Assembly (NCBI RefSeq): GCF_937900395.1
Contig: NZ_CALCDX010000028.1
Span: forward strand, 1 to 25,942
Reading direction: 5' to 3'
Length of the DNA stretch: 25,942 bases
Origin: an uncultured Caulobacter sp.
Lineage (GTDB): Bacteria > Pseudomonadota > Alphaproteobacteria > Caulobacterales > Caulobacteraceae
Position numbers and translations under genes: made by a program. This document shows positions 16,229 through 23,694 of this stretch, in pieces. The notes under the pieces were generated by a model. The model ran no database searches. It was given only the letters and a program-made list of their open reading frames with translations, and had not been told where the DNA came from. Position 1 is the stretch's first letter; each line of letters opens with the position of its first letter.

Positions 16229-16675
16229 ATGGCGTCTCAGGGCGGCGGCACTTCGGACACGGCCAGCACAAATAGCCTCGACATCCTGGGCCTCAGCGCG
16301 GAAATCGTGGCGGCCTATGTAAGCCAGAACACCGTGTCCCAGACGGCCATTCCCGAGCTGATCCGGACGGTGCACGACGCGCTGACGTCGTTGAACAACG
16401 GCGGCGAGCCGCCGCGTCCGGTCGAGAAGGCCAAGCCGGCGGTGCCGGTGGGCCGCTCCGTGCAGCACGATTACATCGTCTGCCTGGAGGACGGGAAGAA
16501 GCTGAAGATGCTCAAGCGCTACCTGCGCTCGCACTACGACATGAGCCCGGAGGAGTACCGTCGCAAGTGGGGCTTGCCGCCCGACTATCCGATGGTGGCG
16601 CCGGCCTATGCCGCGCGGCGCTCGGACTTCGCCAAGAAGATCGGCCTGGGCAAGGGCGTGCGGCGCGGCAGCTAA
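16229..16675 (+). CDS. Ros/MucR-family transcriptional regulator
   Basis: This 148-aa protein has the Ros/MucR layout: a helical N-terminal part used for oligomerisation (LGLSAEIVAAYVSQNTVS, IPELIRTVHDAL), a linker, then a zinc-finger-like DNA-binding domain at about residues 80-140. The conserved block PEEYRRKWGLPPDYPMVAP is clear. The metal site is degenerate: Cys85 is kept, but the second cysteine position is Asp88 and the first histidine position is Tyr98; His102 remains. In Caulobacter, MucR1 and MucR2 act with SciP in cell-cycle control; whether this is one of those or a further paralogue cannot be told here. The start is ATG at 16229. A strong terminator follows at 16716. Confidence 0.92.
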   Translation: MASQGGGTSDTASTNSLDILGLSAEIVAAYVSQNTVSQTAIPELIRTVHDALTSLNNGGEPPRPVEKAKPAVPVGRSVQHDYIVCLEDGKKLKMLKRYLRSHYDMSPEEYRRKWGLPPDYPMVAPAYAARRSDFAKKIGLGKGVRRGS

Positions 16676-16715
16676 GCGGCCCCAAGCTTCTTTCTGGACG
16701 CCTTTGAGGCACGCG

Positions 16716-16744
16716 AACGCCGCCGGACTCCGGCGGCGTTTTTC
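16716..16744 (+). terminator. Intrinsic terminator after the Ros/MucR gene
   Basis: AACGCCGCCGG pairs perfectly with CCGGCGGCGTT around ACT, and the stem runs straight into TTT. It starts 41 nt past the stop codon. The convergent hemA gene ends at 16792 and might use the same stem, but there is no T-run on that side. Confidence 0.88.
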
Positions 16745-16791
16745 GTTTCGACGATGTGGTGTTCGGTCGAAGTTGAAGTTGGCTCTAGTCC

Positions 16792-18018
16792 TTAGGCCGC
16801 GTGGCCGCCCATGCGGGCGACATTGCAGTGGGCCCACAGCTTTTCCATCGAAGCGACCAGCTTGCGCATCATCTCGTCGGTGTGGAACGGCGTGGGCGTA
16901 AAGCGCAGGCGCTCGGTGCCGCGCGGAACGGTCGGATAGTTGATCGGCTGCACATAGACGCCGTGATCGGCCAGCAGCATGTCGCTGATCATCTTGCAGT
17001 GGACGGGATCGCCGACCAGCACCGGGACGATGTGGCTCTCGCTGTCCATCACCGGCAGACCGGCGGCGCGGAACATCGCCTTCAGGGTCGCGGCGCGCTC
17101 CTGGTGGATCTCGCGCACTTCCGGATGCTGCTTCAACCAGCGGACGCTGGCCAGGGCGCCAGCCACCAGGGCCGGCGGCAGCGAGGTCGTGAAGATGAAG
17201 CCGGCGGCCATCAGGCGGATGGCGTCGATCACCTCGGTGTCGCCGGTGATATAGCCGCCCATCACGCCGAACGCCTTGCCCAGCGTGCCTTCGATGATGT
17301 CGATGTCGCCCATCAGGCCTTCGCGCTCGGCGACGCCGCCGCCGCGCGGGCCGTACATGCCGACCGCGTGGACTTCGTCCAGATAGGTCATGGCGCCGTA
17401 CTTCTTGGCCAGCGCGATCGTGCCGGCGATGTCGGCGATGTCGCCGTCCATCGAATAGACGCTTTCGAAGGCGATCAGCTTGGGCGCGTCGGCCGGGGCG
17501 GCCGCCAGCAGCTCTTCCAGATGCGCCAGGTCGTTGTGCTTGAAGATCTTGCGCGGACCGCCGCCGTTGCGAATGCCGGCGATCATCGAGGCGTGGTTCA
17601 GCTCGTCCGAGAAGATGATCAGACCGGGCAGGATCTTCTGGACGACCGACAGGGCCGCCTCGTTCGAGACGTAGCCCGAGGTGAACAGCAGGCCGGCTTC
17701 CTTGCCGTGCAGATCCGCCAGTTCCTGCTCAAGCAGGACGTGGTCGTGATTGGTGCCCGAGATGTTGCGGGTGCCGCCCGAGCCGGAGCCGTGCGCGTCG
17801 ACCGCGTCCTTCATGGCTTCCAGCACGACGGGGTTCTGGCCTTGGCCGAGATAGTCGTTGCTGCACCAGACCACGACTTCGCGTTCCGAGCCGTCCTCGC
17901 GGGTCCAGGTGGCGCGCGGAAACTGGCCGCGCTGGCGCTTCAGGTCGGCGAAAACCCGGTAACGGCCCTCGTCGCGGATCTGGTCGACGGCGCTGCGGAA
18001 CGCGGCTTTGTAGTCCAT
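16792..18018 (-). CDS. hemA: 5-aminolevulinate synthase
   Basis: It condenses glycine and succinyl-CoA to 5-aminolevulinate, the first heme step in the C4 (Shemin) pathway used by alphaproteobacteria and mitochondria. The 408-aa protein has Lys248 in IIEGTLGKAFGVMGG as the PLP lysine, plus SNDYLGQGQNP, GSGSGGTRNISGTN, the HASMIAGIR block and YLDEVHAVGMYG. It ends with the ALAS-type YPTVPRGTERLRFTPTP, which separates it from related acyltransferases such as BioF. ATG at 18018 gives the standard N-terminus MDYKAAF; a longer frame upstream is not family-like. hemB, the next step, lies about 7 kb away in a separate unit. Confidence 0.98.
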   Translation of the reverse strand: MDYKAAFRSAVDQIRDEGRYRVFADLKRQRGQFPRATWTREDGSEREVVVWCSNDYLGQGQNPVVLEAMKDAVDAHGSGSGGTRNISGTNHDHVLLEQELADLHGKEAGLLFTSGYVSNEAALSVVQKILPGLIIFSDELNHASMIAGIRNGGGPRKIFKHNDLAHLEELLAAAPADAPKLIAFESVYSMDGDIADIAGTIALAKKYGAMTYLDEVHAVGMYGPRGGGVAEREGLMGDIDIIEGTLGKAFGVMGGYITGDTEVIDAIRLMAAGFIFTTSLPPALVAGALASVRWLKQHPEVREIHQERAATLKAMFRAAGLPVMDSESHIVPVLVGDPVHCKMISDMLLADHGVYVQPINYPTVPRGTERLRFTPTPFHTDEMMRKLVASMEKLWAHCNVARMGGHAA

Positions 18019-18192
18019 TGCGATCTCTAAACCGGCGGCCGATGGGTCGGCGGTCCCCTTGATTACAGGCTGGGCTTTTCGCACCAAGCGCCACGCGTGT
18101 CCATCTACGGGCGTTTACCTAGCAAATAGAAATACCCGATCCGCGCCGCTAACTCTCTGTAAGCTCTGTGCGCTTTTGTCGCTCGGAACGCA

Positions 18193-19089
18193 TCAGGTCA
18201 ATTTGTCCAACCTGCCCCGCAAAAGCTGAATCACCGCCGAGAAGTCCTTGCCGCCAAACCCGTTGGCGGCGAACAGCGCGTACAGCGCCTCGGCCTGGGC
18301 GCCCATCGGCGTCGACGCCCCGACCTGGGCGGCCGCGCCCTGGGCCAGCTTCAGGTCCTTCAGCATCATCGCCGTGGCGAATCCGCCCTCATAGCCGCGA
18401 TCGGCCGGGGTCTCGGGGCCGACGCCGGGCACGGGACAATAGGTGCTGAGCGACCAGCACTGCCCGGAAGACTTGCTGGCGATGTCGAAGAAGCGATCCG
18501 CGGCCAGACCCAGCTTCTCGGCCAGGGCGAAGGCTTCGCAGACGCCCAGCATCGAGATCCCCAGCAGCATGTTGTTGCAGATCTTGGCCGCCTGCCCCGC
18601 CCCGTGATCACCGGCCCGGATGGTCGCCCGGGACATCGGCTCCAGCGCCGCCTCGACCGCGGCGAAATCGGCTTCGTCGCAACCGACCATGAAGGCCAGG
18701 GTCCCCGCCTCGGCCGCCATCACCCCGCCAGAAACCGGCGCGTCGGCGAAGCGGAAGCCCGCCTCCGCCGCCTGACGCGCCACATCGCGCGCGGTCTCGA
18801 CGTCGATCGTCGAACAATCGACCAGCAGGGCGGACTTCGGCGCGCTCTTGAAGACCTGCTCGCCATAGACCGACCGCACGTGCGGACCGGCGGGCAGCAT
18901 GGTGATCACCACCTCGGCGTCCGCGACCGCCTCGGCGACCGAGGTCGCGGCCTGGCAGCCGGCGGTCGTCGCGCGCGCCAGGGCGTCCGCCGACAGGTCG
19001 AAGGCGCGAACCTGATGTCCGGCGCCCGCCTGGTTGGCGGCCATGCCGCCGCCCATGTTGCCCAGCCCGATGAACGCGACGCGGGTCAT
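18193..19089 (-). CDS. mmsB: 3-hydroxyisobutyrate dehydrogenase
   Basis: It oxidises 3-hydroxyisobutyrate to methylmalonate semialdehyde with NAD+ in valine breakdown. The 298-aa protein has the N-terminal nucleotide-binding loop FIGLGNMG (residues 7-13), the substrate block DAPVSGGVMAAEAGTL (117-131) and catalytic Lys169 in GQAAKICNN. Length and the C-terminal KDLKLA helix fit MmsB rather than 6-phosphogluconate dehydrogenase. It is the last gene of the leftward valine group, after a 68-bp gap containing a hairpin. Other beta-hydroxyacid dehydrogenases are possible, but the company of the 3-hydroxyisobutyryl-CoA hydrolase and acyl-CoA dehydrogenase genes supports this call. Confidence 0.94.
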   Translation of the reverse strand: MTRVAFIGLGNMGGGMAANQAGAGHQVRAFDLSADALARATTAGCQAATSVAEAVADAEVVITMLPAGPHVRSVYGEQVFKSAPKSALLVDCSTIDVETARDVARQAAEAGFRFADAPVSGGVMAAEAGTLAFMVGCDEADFAAVEAALEPMSRATIRAGDHGAGQAAKICNNMLLGISMLGVCEAFALAEKLGLAADRFFDIASKSSGQCWSLSTYCPVPGVGPETPADRGYEGGFATAMMLKDLKLAQGAAAQVGASTPMGAQAEALYALFAANGFGGKDFSAVIQLLRGRLDKLT

Positions 19090-19112
19090 CCGCTACTCCC
19101 TGCAAAGACGAA

Positions 19113-19132
19113 CCGCGCCTCGTTGGGCGCGG
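19113..19132 (-). terminator. Hairpin between the methyltransferase gene and mmsB
   Basis: CCGCGCC pairs with GGCGCGG around a 6-nt loop, 26 nt after the methyltransferase stop codon on the minus strand. Only TT and then mixed bases follow, so it may be a weak terminator or an attenuator lowering mmsB expression rather than a full stop. Confidence 0.4.
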
Positions 19133-19157
19133 CTCTTATGGTTATGGCTTGCGTCCG

Positions 19158-19961
19158 TCAGCGCGCCGAGGCGGGCTTGCGGAACTTGTAGACGAACTGG
19201 TCGGTCTTCCCGCGGATCGACGGGTCGTAGACATTGGCCTTGCGGGGATCGGCGGGATCACGCAGCACCTTGCTCTCGCCTTCGAAGATGAAGCCCGCCG
19301 CCGTCACTTCCGACTTCACCACCGCCGAGTCGATGCGGTGCAGGTCTTCGGTGTTGCGCAGGCCCGAGCCCGGCTCGGCCGAATGGTCGATGACCATGTA
19401 GACGCCGCCCGGCTTCAGGGCCTTGAAGATCTGGCGGTTCACGACCGACAGGTCGGCCGGCCCCATGAATTTGTCGTGCATGTCGTGATAGTTCTGGGCC
19501 GTGAACACCAGGTCCAGCTTCTCGGGCGCGGAGAAGTTCGGCAGCGTGTTCAGGATCACCGTCACGTTCGAATAGGCCGGATCGCGGGCGATGGCGTTGA
19601 CCGCCGGCTCGCGCTTGGCCAGCTTGGTCAGCTCGTCGGGCACATAGGCGTAGACCTTGCCCCTGGGCCCCACGGCCTTCGAGAAGATCCGCGTGAAATA
19701 GCCGCCGCCCGGGATCAGGTCGGCGACCTTGGCGCCCGGCTTAACGCCGGCGAAGGCCAGGACCTCGCCCGGATGGCGGGCCTCGTCGCGCACCATGTCG
19801 GCGGCGGGGCGCGACGGATCGCTGAGCGCCGCGGCGATGTTGGCCGGGATGGAAACGGAAGCCGGGCCGGAAGGCGGCGGCGGCGGCGGTCCCAGCATCG
19901 GCTGCGTGGCGCAGGCGGCGAGGCCGAGCACGGCGACGAGACTGAGAAGCGGCTTACGCAT
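19158..19961 (-). CDS. Predicted lipoprotein with class I SAM-methyltransferase fold
   Basis: This 267-aa protein begins with a lipoprotein signal peptide: LGLAAC with the lipidation cysteine at residue 17. A proline-rich linker (about 24-31) follows. The remainder looks like a Rossmann-type methyltransferase: motif I VADLIPGGGYFTRIF (about 79-93), an acidic motif II position near VYAYVPDE, LVFTAQNYHDMHD, and ALKPGGVYMVIDH typical of post-motif III. From memory it fits the COG4798 group of predicted methyltransferases. The substrate is unknown. An exported SAM-dependent enzyme is puzzling because SAM is cytoplasmic. ATG at 19961 has AGGA 6 nt upstream. It lies between the valine genes, 58 bp after the hydrolase gene, and may belong to that transcript without sharing its function. 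Confidence 0.82.
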   Translation of the reverse strand: MRKPLLSLVAVLGLAACATQPMLGPPPPPPSGPASVSIPANIAAALSDPSRPAADMVRDEARHPGEVLAFAGVKPGAKVADLIPGGGYFTRIFSKAVGPRGKVYAYVPDELTKLAKREPAVNAIARDPAYSNVTVILNTLPNFSAPEKLDLVFTAQNYHDMHDKFMGPADLSVVNRQIFKALKPGGVYMVIDHSAEPGSGLRNTEDLHRIDSAVVKSEVTAAGFIFEGESKVLRDPADPRKANVYDPSIRGKTDQFVYKFRKPASAR

Positions 19962-20019
19962 GGCGATCCTTCCAAACCGGCACTTTATCGTTGTGCGACA
20001 CGTTAGCGCACCCGGCAGC

Positions 20020-21072
20020 CTACGTCAGCGGCGTCCATTCCTCGTCCGCCGGCAGGCTCGCGAAAATCTCGTCGAGCATGGCGTCGGTGACGTCCTCAAG
20101 GCGCGCCGGATTCCACCGCGGAGCATTGTCCTTGTCGATGATCACGGCCCGCACGCCCTCGATGAAGTCATGCTTGCGCACGACGCGCGAGCCGATCCGG
20201 TACTCCATGGCCATGTTGTCGGCGAAGTCGCTCATGGCCGCGCCGCGCTTCAGCTGCTCGAAGGCGACCTTCATCGTCTGTGGCGACTTGGTCTTCATGA
20301 CCTCCAGCTGGGCCTTGCCCCAATCGCTGGAGTCGAGGGTCAGAAATTCAACAATCTCCTCGACGCTGTCGCCGACGAACAGGCGGTTCAGGTCCTGCTC
20401 GAAGCCCAGCAGCGCGGCCTTGCCGGCGTCGGCGCGGTACTTGCGGAGGGTTTCGTCGATGCGGCGCGGATCGGCGACGATCGCCTTCTTCAGCCCCTCG
20501 ATCGCGCCGAACTCCACGAAGTGGGTGGCGATCCCAAGGCGCATGCAGTCCGCGCCCTTGATCCGCGCGCCGGTCAGGGCCAGCCACAGCCCCGCCTTGC
20601 CGGGCAGGCGCGGCAGGTACCAGCCGCCGCCGACGTCGGGGAACAGGCCGATGCCGGTCTCGGGCATGGCGAAGGTCGTGCGCTCGGTGGCGATGCGGAC
20701 GTGGGCCGGCATCGAGATCCCGACCCCGCCGCCCATCACCACCCCGTCCATGATGGCCACGACCGGCGTATCGTAGGTGAACAGCAGGTGGTTCAGCTGG
20801 TACTCGGTGTGGAAGAACTTCCGAGCCTCGACGCCGTCCTTGGCCCCGCTTTCGGCCAGCATACGGATGTCGCCGCCGGCGCAGAAACCCCGCTCGCCCG
20901 CATGGTCGATCAGGACCATGTAGATTTCCGGGTCTTCCCGCCAGTCCAGCAGCGCCCCGATCATCGTCTCGCACATGCCCAGCGTCAGGGCGTGCAGCGC
21001 CTTGGGGCGATTGAGGGTGATGCGGCCGACGTTCTTCTCGACGCGGATCAGGACTTCGGGTTCGTCGGTCAT
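20020..21072 (-). CDS. 3-hydroxyisobutyryl-CoA hydrolase (enoyl-CoA hydratase/isomerase family)
   Basis: It belongs to the crotonase superfamily and probably releases 3-hydroxyisobutyrate from its CoA ester in valine degradation. The 350-aa length fits the hydrolase branch rather than short enoyl-CoA hydratases (about 260 aa). Oxyanion-hole segments are FCAGGDIRML and DGVVMGGGVGIS, and the hydrolase acid pair is Glu138 and Asp146 in MPETGIGLFPDVGGG. The C-terminal helices with KSPQTMKVAFEQLKRG and DFIEGVRAVIIDKDNAPRW are also typical of the hydrolase. The gene begins 9 nt after the histidine phosphatase stop, so it is clearly in the same operon. Confidence 0.93.
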   Translation of the reverse strand: MTDEPEVLIRVEKNVGRITLNRPKALHALTLGMCETMIGALLDWREDPEIYMVLIDHAGERGFCAGGDIRMLAESGAKDGVEARKFFHTEYQLNHLLFTYDTPVVAIMDGVVMGGGVGISMPAHVRIATERTTFAMPETGIGLFPDVGGGWYLPRLPGKAGLWLALTGARIKGADCMRLGIATHFVEFGAIEGLKKAIVADPRRIDETLRKYRADAGKAALLGFEQDLNRLFVGDSVEEIVEFLTLDSSDWGKAQLEVMKTKSPQTMKVAFEQLKRGAAMSDFADNMAMEYRIGSRVVRKHDFIEGVRAVIIDKDNAPRWNPARLEDVTDAMLDEIFASLPADEEWTPLT

Positions 21073-21081
21073 GGATGGCTT

Positions 21082-21690
21082 TCAGGCGAGTTCGACAGAT
21101 TCGGCGACCGGCGCGCAGTCGATACGCGCGATCCGGCCTCCGGCGAGACGGAAGATCGCGTCCTGCGGAATGTCCTGGCGCAGGGTCTCTTCCTTGGAGA
21201 GCCCGGCATAGAGACCGCGCAGCAGTCGGCCGGCGACGCCATGGCTGACCACGATCAGGCGACGCTCCGGCTCGGCGGCCTGCTCCGCCAGCCAGCCGCC
21301 AAGGCGCGCCGTCATGACCTCGTAGGTCTCGCCGCCCGGCGCGTGGAAGCCCCAGGCGTCGTCGCCGCGCAGATGCGGGTGCTCGCCCCTCACCTCTTCG
21401 CGCAGCCGCCCGGACCATTCGCCGACGTCGATCTCGACCAGACGCTCGTCCAGTTCGACGGCAAGCCCCAGGCGCGCGCCAATCGCCTCGGCGGTGTGGC
21501 GCGCCCGGCGCAGCGGGCTGGCGACCAGCCGCCAAGGCGCTCGCTCGGCCGGCGGGACGAGATCGTCCACCAACGCCGCCATGGCCCGCGCTTGCGCCTG
21601 GCCCAGCGGGGTCAGGTCCGACTCCGTCCGCCCCTGCAGGCGGCCTTCGCGATTGTGGAAGGTCTGGCCGTGGCGGCAGAGATAGATCAT
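21082..21690 (-). CDS. Histidine phosphatase family protein (phosphoglycerate mutase-like)
   Basis: This 202-aa protein has the RHG motif near its start (MIYLCRHGQTFHN, catalytic histidine at residue 7), the arginine block ASPLRRARHTAEA, the acidic DVGEWSG segment, and the second histidine in IVVSHGVAGRLL. It resembles broad-specificity phosphatases related to GpmB and CobC. The substrate is not predictable. The start is ATG at 21690, 7 nt after the acyl-CoA dehydrogenase stop; the frame stays open upstream only through the dehydrogenase gene. The tight fit between dehydrogenase and hydrolase genes shows co-transcription, yet no phosphatase is required in the known valine pathway. Confidence 0.92.
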   Translation of the reverse strand: MIYLCRHGQTFHNREGRLQGRTESDLTPLGQAQARAMAALVDDLVPPAERAPWRLVASPLRRARHTAEAIGARLGLAVELDERLVEIDVGEWSGRLREEVRGEHPHLRGDDAWGFHAPGGETYEVMTARLGGWLAEQAAEPERRLIVVSHGVAGRLLRGLYAGLSKEETLRQDIPQDAIFRLAGGRIARIDCAPVAESVELA

Positions 21691-21697
21691 CCGACGC

Positions 21698-22837
21698 TCA
21701 CTGGCGGAACATCTCGCGGGCGATGATGACGCGCATGATCTCGTTGGTCCCTTCCAGGATCTGATGCACCCGCAGGTCGCGCACGATGCGCTCCAGCGGA
21801 TAGTCCTGGAGGTAGCCGTAGCCGCCGTGCAGCTGCAAGGCGTCATTGGCGACCTGGAAGCCGGCGTCGGTGGCGAAGCGCTTGGCCATGGCGCACAGCT
21901 TGGTGGCTTCGGGATGCTTGCTGTCCAGCGCATGGGCCGCGCGACGCACCATCAGGCGGGCGGCCTCCAGCTCGGTGGCCATGTCGGCCAGCTTGAACTG
22001 CAGGGCCTGGAAGTCCTTCAGCGGCCGGCCGAACTGGTTGCGGGTCTCAAGATAAGCCTTGGCCGTGTCGAGCGCGAACTGGGCGCCGCCCAGGGAGCAC
22101 GAGGCGATGTTCAGACGCCCGCCGTCCAGGCCCATCATGGCGAAGCGAAAGCCCTCGCCTTCCTGGCCGATGCGGTTCTCCACCGGCACCCGGCAGTTGT
22201 CGAAGTTCACCTGGGCGGTCGGCTGGGCGTTCCAGCCCATCTTGCGCTCGTTGGCCCCGAAGCTGAGGCCCGGCGTTCCCTTCTCCACCACGAAGGCCGA
22301 GACGCCCTTGGCGCCGTCCCCGCCCGTGCGCGCCATCACGACATAGACGTCCGAGACGCCGCCGCCGGAGATGAACGCCTTGCCGCCGTCCAAGACATAG
22401 TGGTCGCCGTCCAGCTTGGCCGTCGTGCGCATCGCCGCGGCGTCCGAGCCCGAGCCCGGCTCGGTCAGGCAGTAGCTGGCGATCAGCTCCATCGACGTGA
22501 GGCGCGGCAGGTAGCGCCGGCGCAGGTCGTCCGAGCCGAAGCGGTCGATCATCCACGAGGCCATGTTGTGAATGGTCAGATAGGCCGCCACCGGCACGTC
22601 GCCGTAGCTGAGCGCCTCGAAAATGATCGAAGCGTCCAGGCGCGACAGGCCGCTGCCGCCGACGTCCTCGTTCACATAGATGCCGGCGAAGCCCAGCTCG
22701 GCCGCTTGGCGCAGGACATCGACGGGGAAGTGCTTGTTCTCGTCCCATTCAGCCGAATGTGGGGCAAGCTGTCCCTCGGCGAACGCGCGCGCCGCATCCT
22801 GGATTGCGACCTGATCCTCGTTCAGCGCGAAATCCAT
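21698..22837 (-). CDS. Acyl-CoA dehydrogenase, probably isobutyryl-CoA dehydrogenase
   Basis: This FAD enzyme introduces a double bond in short branched acyl-CoA; with the neighbours it most likely makes methacrylyl-CoA from isobutyryl-CoA. The 379-aa protein has the family signatures CLTEPGSGSDAA (123-134), GGKAFISGGG, QFGRPLKDFQALQFKLADM, QLHGGYGYLQDYPLER and LEGTNEIMR with the likely catalytic Glu362. ATG at 22837 gives the usual N-terminus MDFALNEDQ; the open frame upstream is arginine-rich and not family-like. It leads the leftward valine group, with a 257-bp non-coding gap before the divergent DUF2147 gene. Substrate preference is inferred from context. Confidence 0.93.
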   Translation of the reverse strand: MDFALNEDQVAIQDAARAFAEGQLAPHSAEWDENKHFPVDVLRQAAELGFAGIYVNEDVGGSGLSRLDASIIFEALSYGDVPVAAYLTIHNMASWMIDRFGSDDLRRRYLPRLTSMELIASYCLTEPGSGSDAAAMRTTAKLDGDHYVLDGGKAFISGGGVSDVYVVMARTGGDGAKGVSAFVVEKGTPGLSFGANERKMGWNAQPTAQVNFDNCRVPVENRIGQEGEGFRFAMMGLDGGRLNIASCSLGGAQFALDTAKAYLETRNQFGRPLKDFQALQFKLADMATELEAARLMVRRAAHALDSKHPEATKLCAMAKRFATDAGFQVANDALQLHGGYGYLQDYPLERIVRDLRVHQILEGTNEIMRVIIAREMFRQ

Positions 22838-23018
22838 GCGCAACTTCCTCCCGATCGGGGCAGAACGGCCCTCACTTCTTTTCGCCTGACTGCGGCGCCG
22901 ACGGACGGCTGTCAATCACGCTCGGCGCCAGGCGTCGGAACGTTTCGCCGGCTTGCGGAGGGTGTGACCTGAAATCCTCCGTTACACGACTTGAATCGGC
23001 AATTGGGCCACACCCCTT

Positions 23019-23037
23019 GATAACGATACGCATTCAG
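23019..23037 (+). promoter_or_regulatory. Fur-box-like site upstream of the DUF2147 gene
   Basis: GATAACGATACGCATTCAG matches the classical 19-bp Fur box (GATAATGATAATCATTATC) at 13 of 19 positions, in an otherwise G+C-rich stretch. It is 57 bp before the DUF2147 start codon, within the divergent region shared with the acyl-CoA dehydrogenase gene. Two GAnTC sites recognised by CcrM methylase in Caulobacter flank it (22993-22997 and 23055-23059). The match was found by eye and is unproven. Confidence 0.35.
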
Positions 23038-23094
23038 CCCAAATGGCGATCTTCGAGTCTGACCGTTCTCAACGTTAAAATTGCACCCAAGACC

Positions 23095-23559
23095 ATGCGT
23101 TTCGTGAAGTTCGTTAAGGCCGCCCTGGCGGCGGCCCTGGGAATGACCGTCATCACCGCTTCGGCCCACGCGGCCGACGGCGGCGACATCTCGCGCAGCT
23201 ATGGCGTCTGGCGCAATCCGAAGAACAGCGTGCACCTGGAGATCAAGGACTGCGGCCCCAGCACCTGCGGCGTCGTCGTCTGGGCCAGCCCCAAGGCCGA
23301 AGCCGACGCGCGCAAGTCGGGCACGGACACCCTGATCGGCAAGCAGCTGCTGCGCGACTTCGAAGCCCAGAACAACGGCTCGCTGAAGGGTCGCGTCTGG
23401 GTCCCCACCCTGAAGGTCACGCTGGTCGGCACCGCCGACATCGTCGACACCAAGACCATGCGCGCCAAGGGCTGCGTGATCGGCAACTTCCTGTGCAAGT
23501 CGCAGCTGTGGACCCGCATCGACAGCCCCGCGGTCCTGGCCTCGCGCGCGGCTCCCTAA
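23095..23559 (+). CDS. Exported DUF2147-family protein
   Basis: This 154-aa protein has a signal peptide (RFVKFVKAALAAALGMTV, cut near ASAHA at residue 26) and a small beta-rich domain. The family pattern is visible: GVWRNPKNSVHLEIKDCG, CGVVVWAS, GKQLLRDF, GRVWVPTLKVTLVG, and a late KGCVIGNFLCKSQLWTR. Four cysteines (in DCGPSTC and GCVIGNFLC) could form periplasmic disulfides. DUF2147 proteins are common and of unknown function. The start is ATG at 23095. It is divergent from the valine group and has no partner on its own strand. Confidence 0.88.
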   Translation: MRFVKFVKAALAAALGMTVITASAHAADGGDISRSYGVWRNPKNSVHLEIKDCGPSTCGVVVWASPKAEADARKSGTDTLIGKQLLRDFEAQNNGSLKGRVWVPTLKVTLVGTADIVDTKTMRAKGCVIGNFLCKSQLWTRIDSPAVLASRAAP

Positions 23560-23612
23560 AACACGCGCTCGCCGCTTTCGCTTGATTCAGCGCAAGAGCC
23601 GCGCGAACCTCT

Positions 23613-23631
23613 AAGTGTACAGTGATCACTT
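23613..23631. promoter_or_regulatory. Palindromic operator-like site upstream of the monooxygenase gene
   Basis: The 19-bp sequence AAGTGTACAGTGATCACTT is an imperfect dyad with 7 of 9 symmetric pairs and contains the perfect 10-bp palindrome AGTGATCACT (23621-23630). It lies 63 bp before the monooxygenase start codon. Size and symmetry are like TetR-family operators, but no regulator gene lies beside it. Confidence 0.45.
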
Positions 23632-23694
23632 GAGCGTCCGACAGAGGCGCCAAGCGATCCAGGCCGCGCGACGGCTGGCACGGGAGGAACGAGC

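Noticed and set aside
19729..21726. 665-codon plus-strand open frame opposite the valine genes
   Set aside because: It runs across several well-supported minus-strand genes and their gaps, and has no domain-like pattern.
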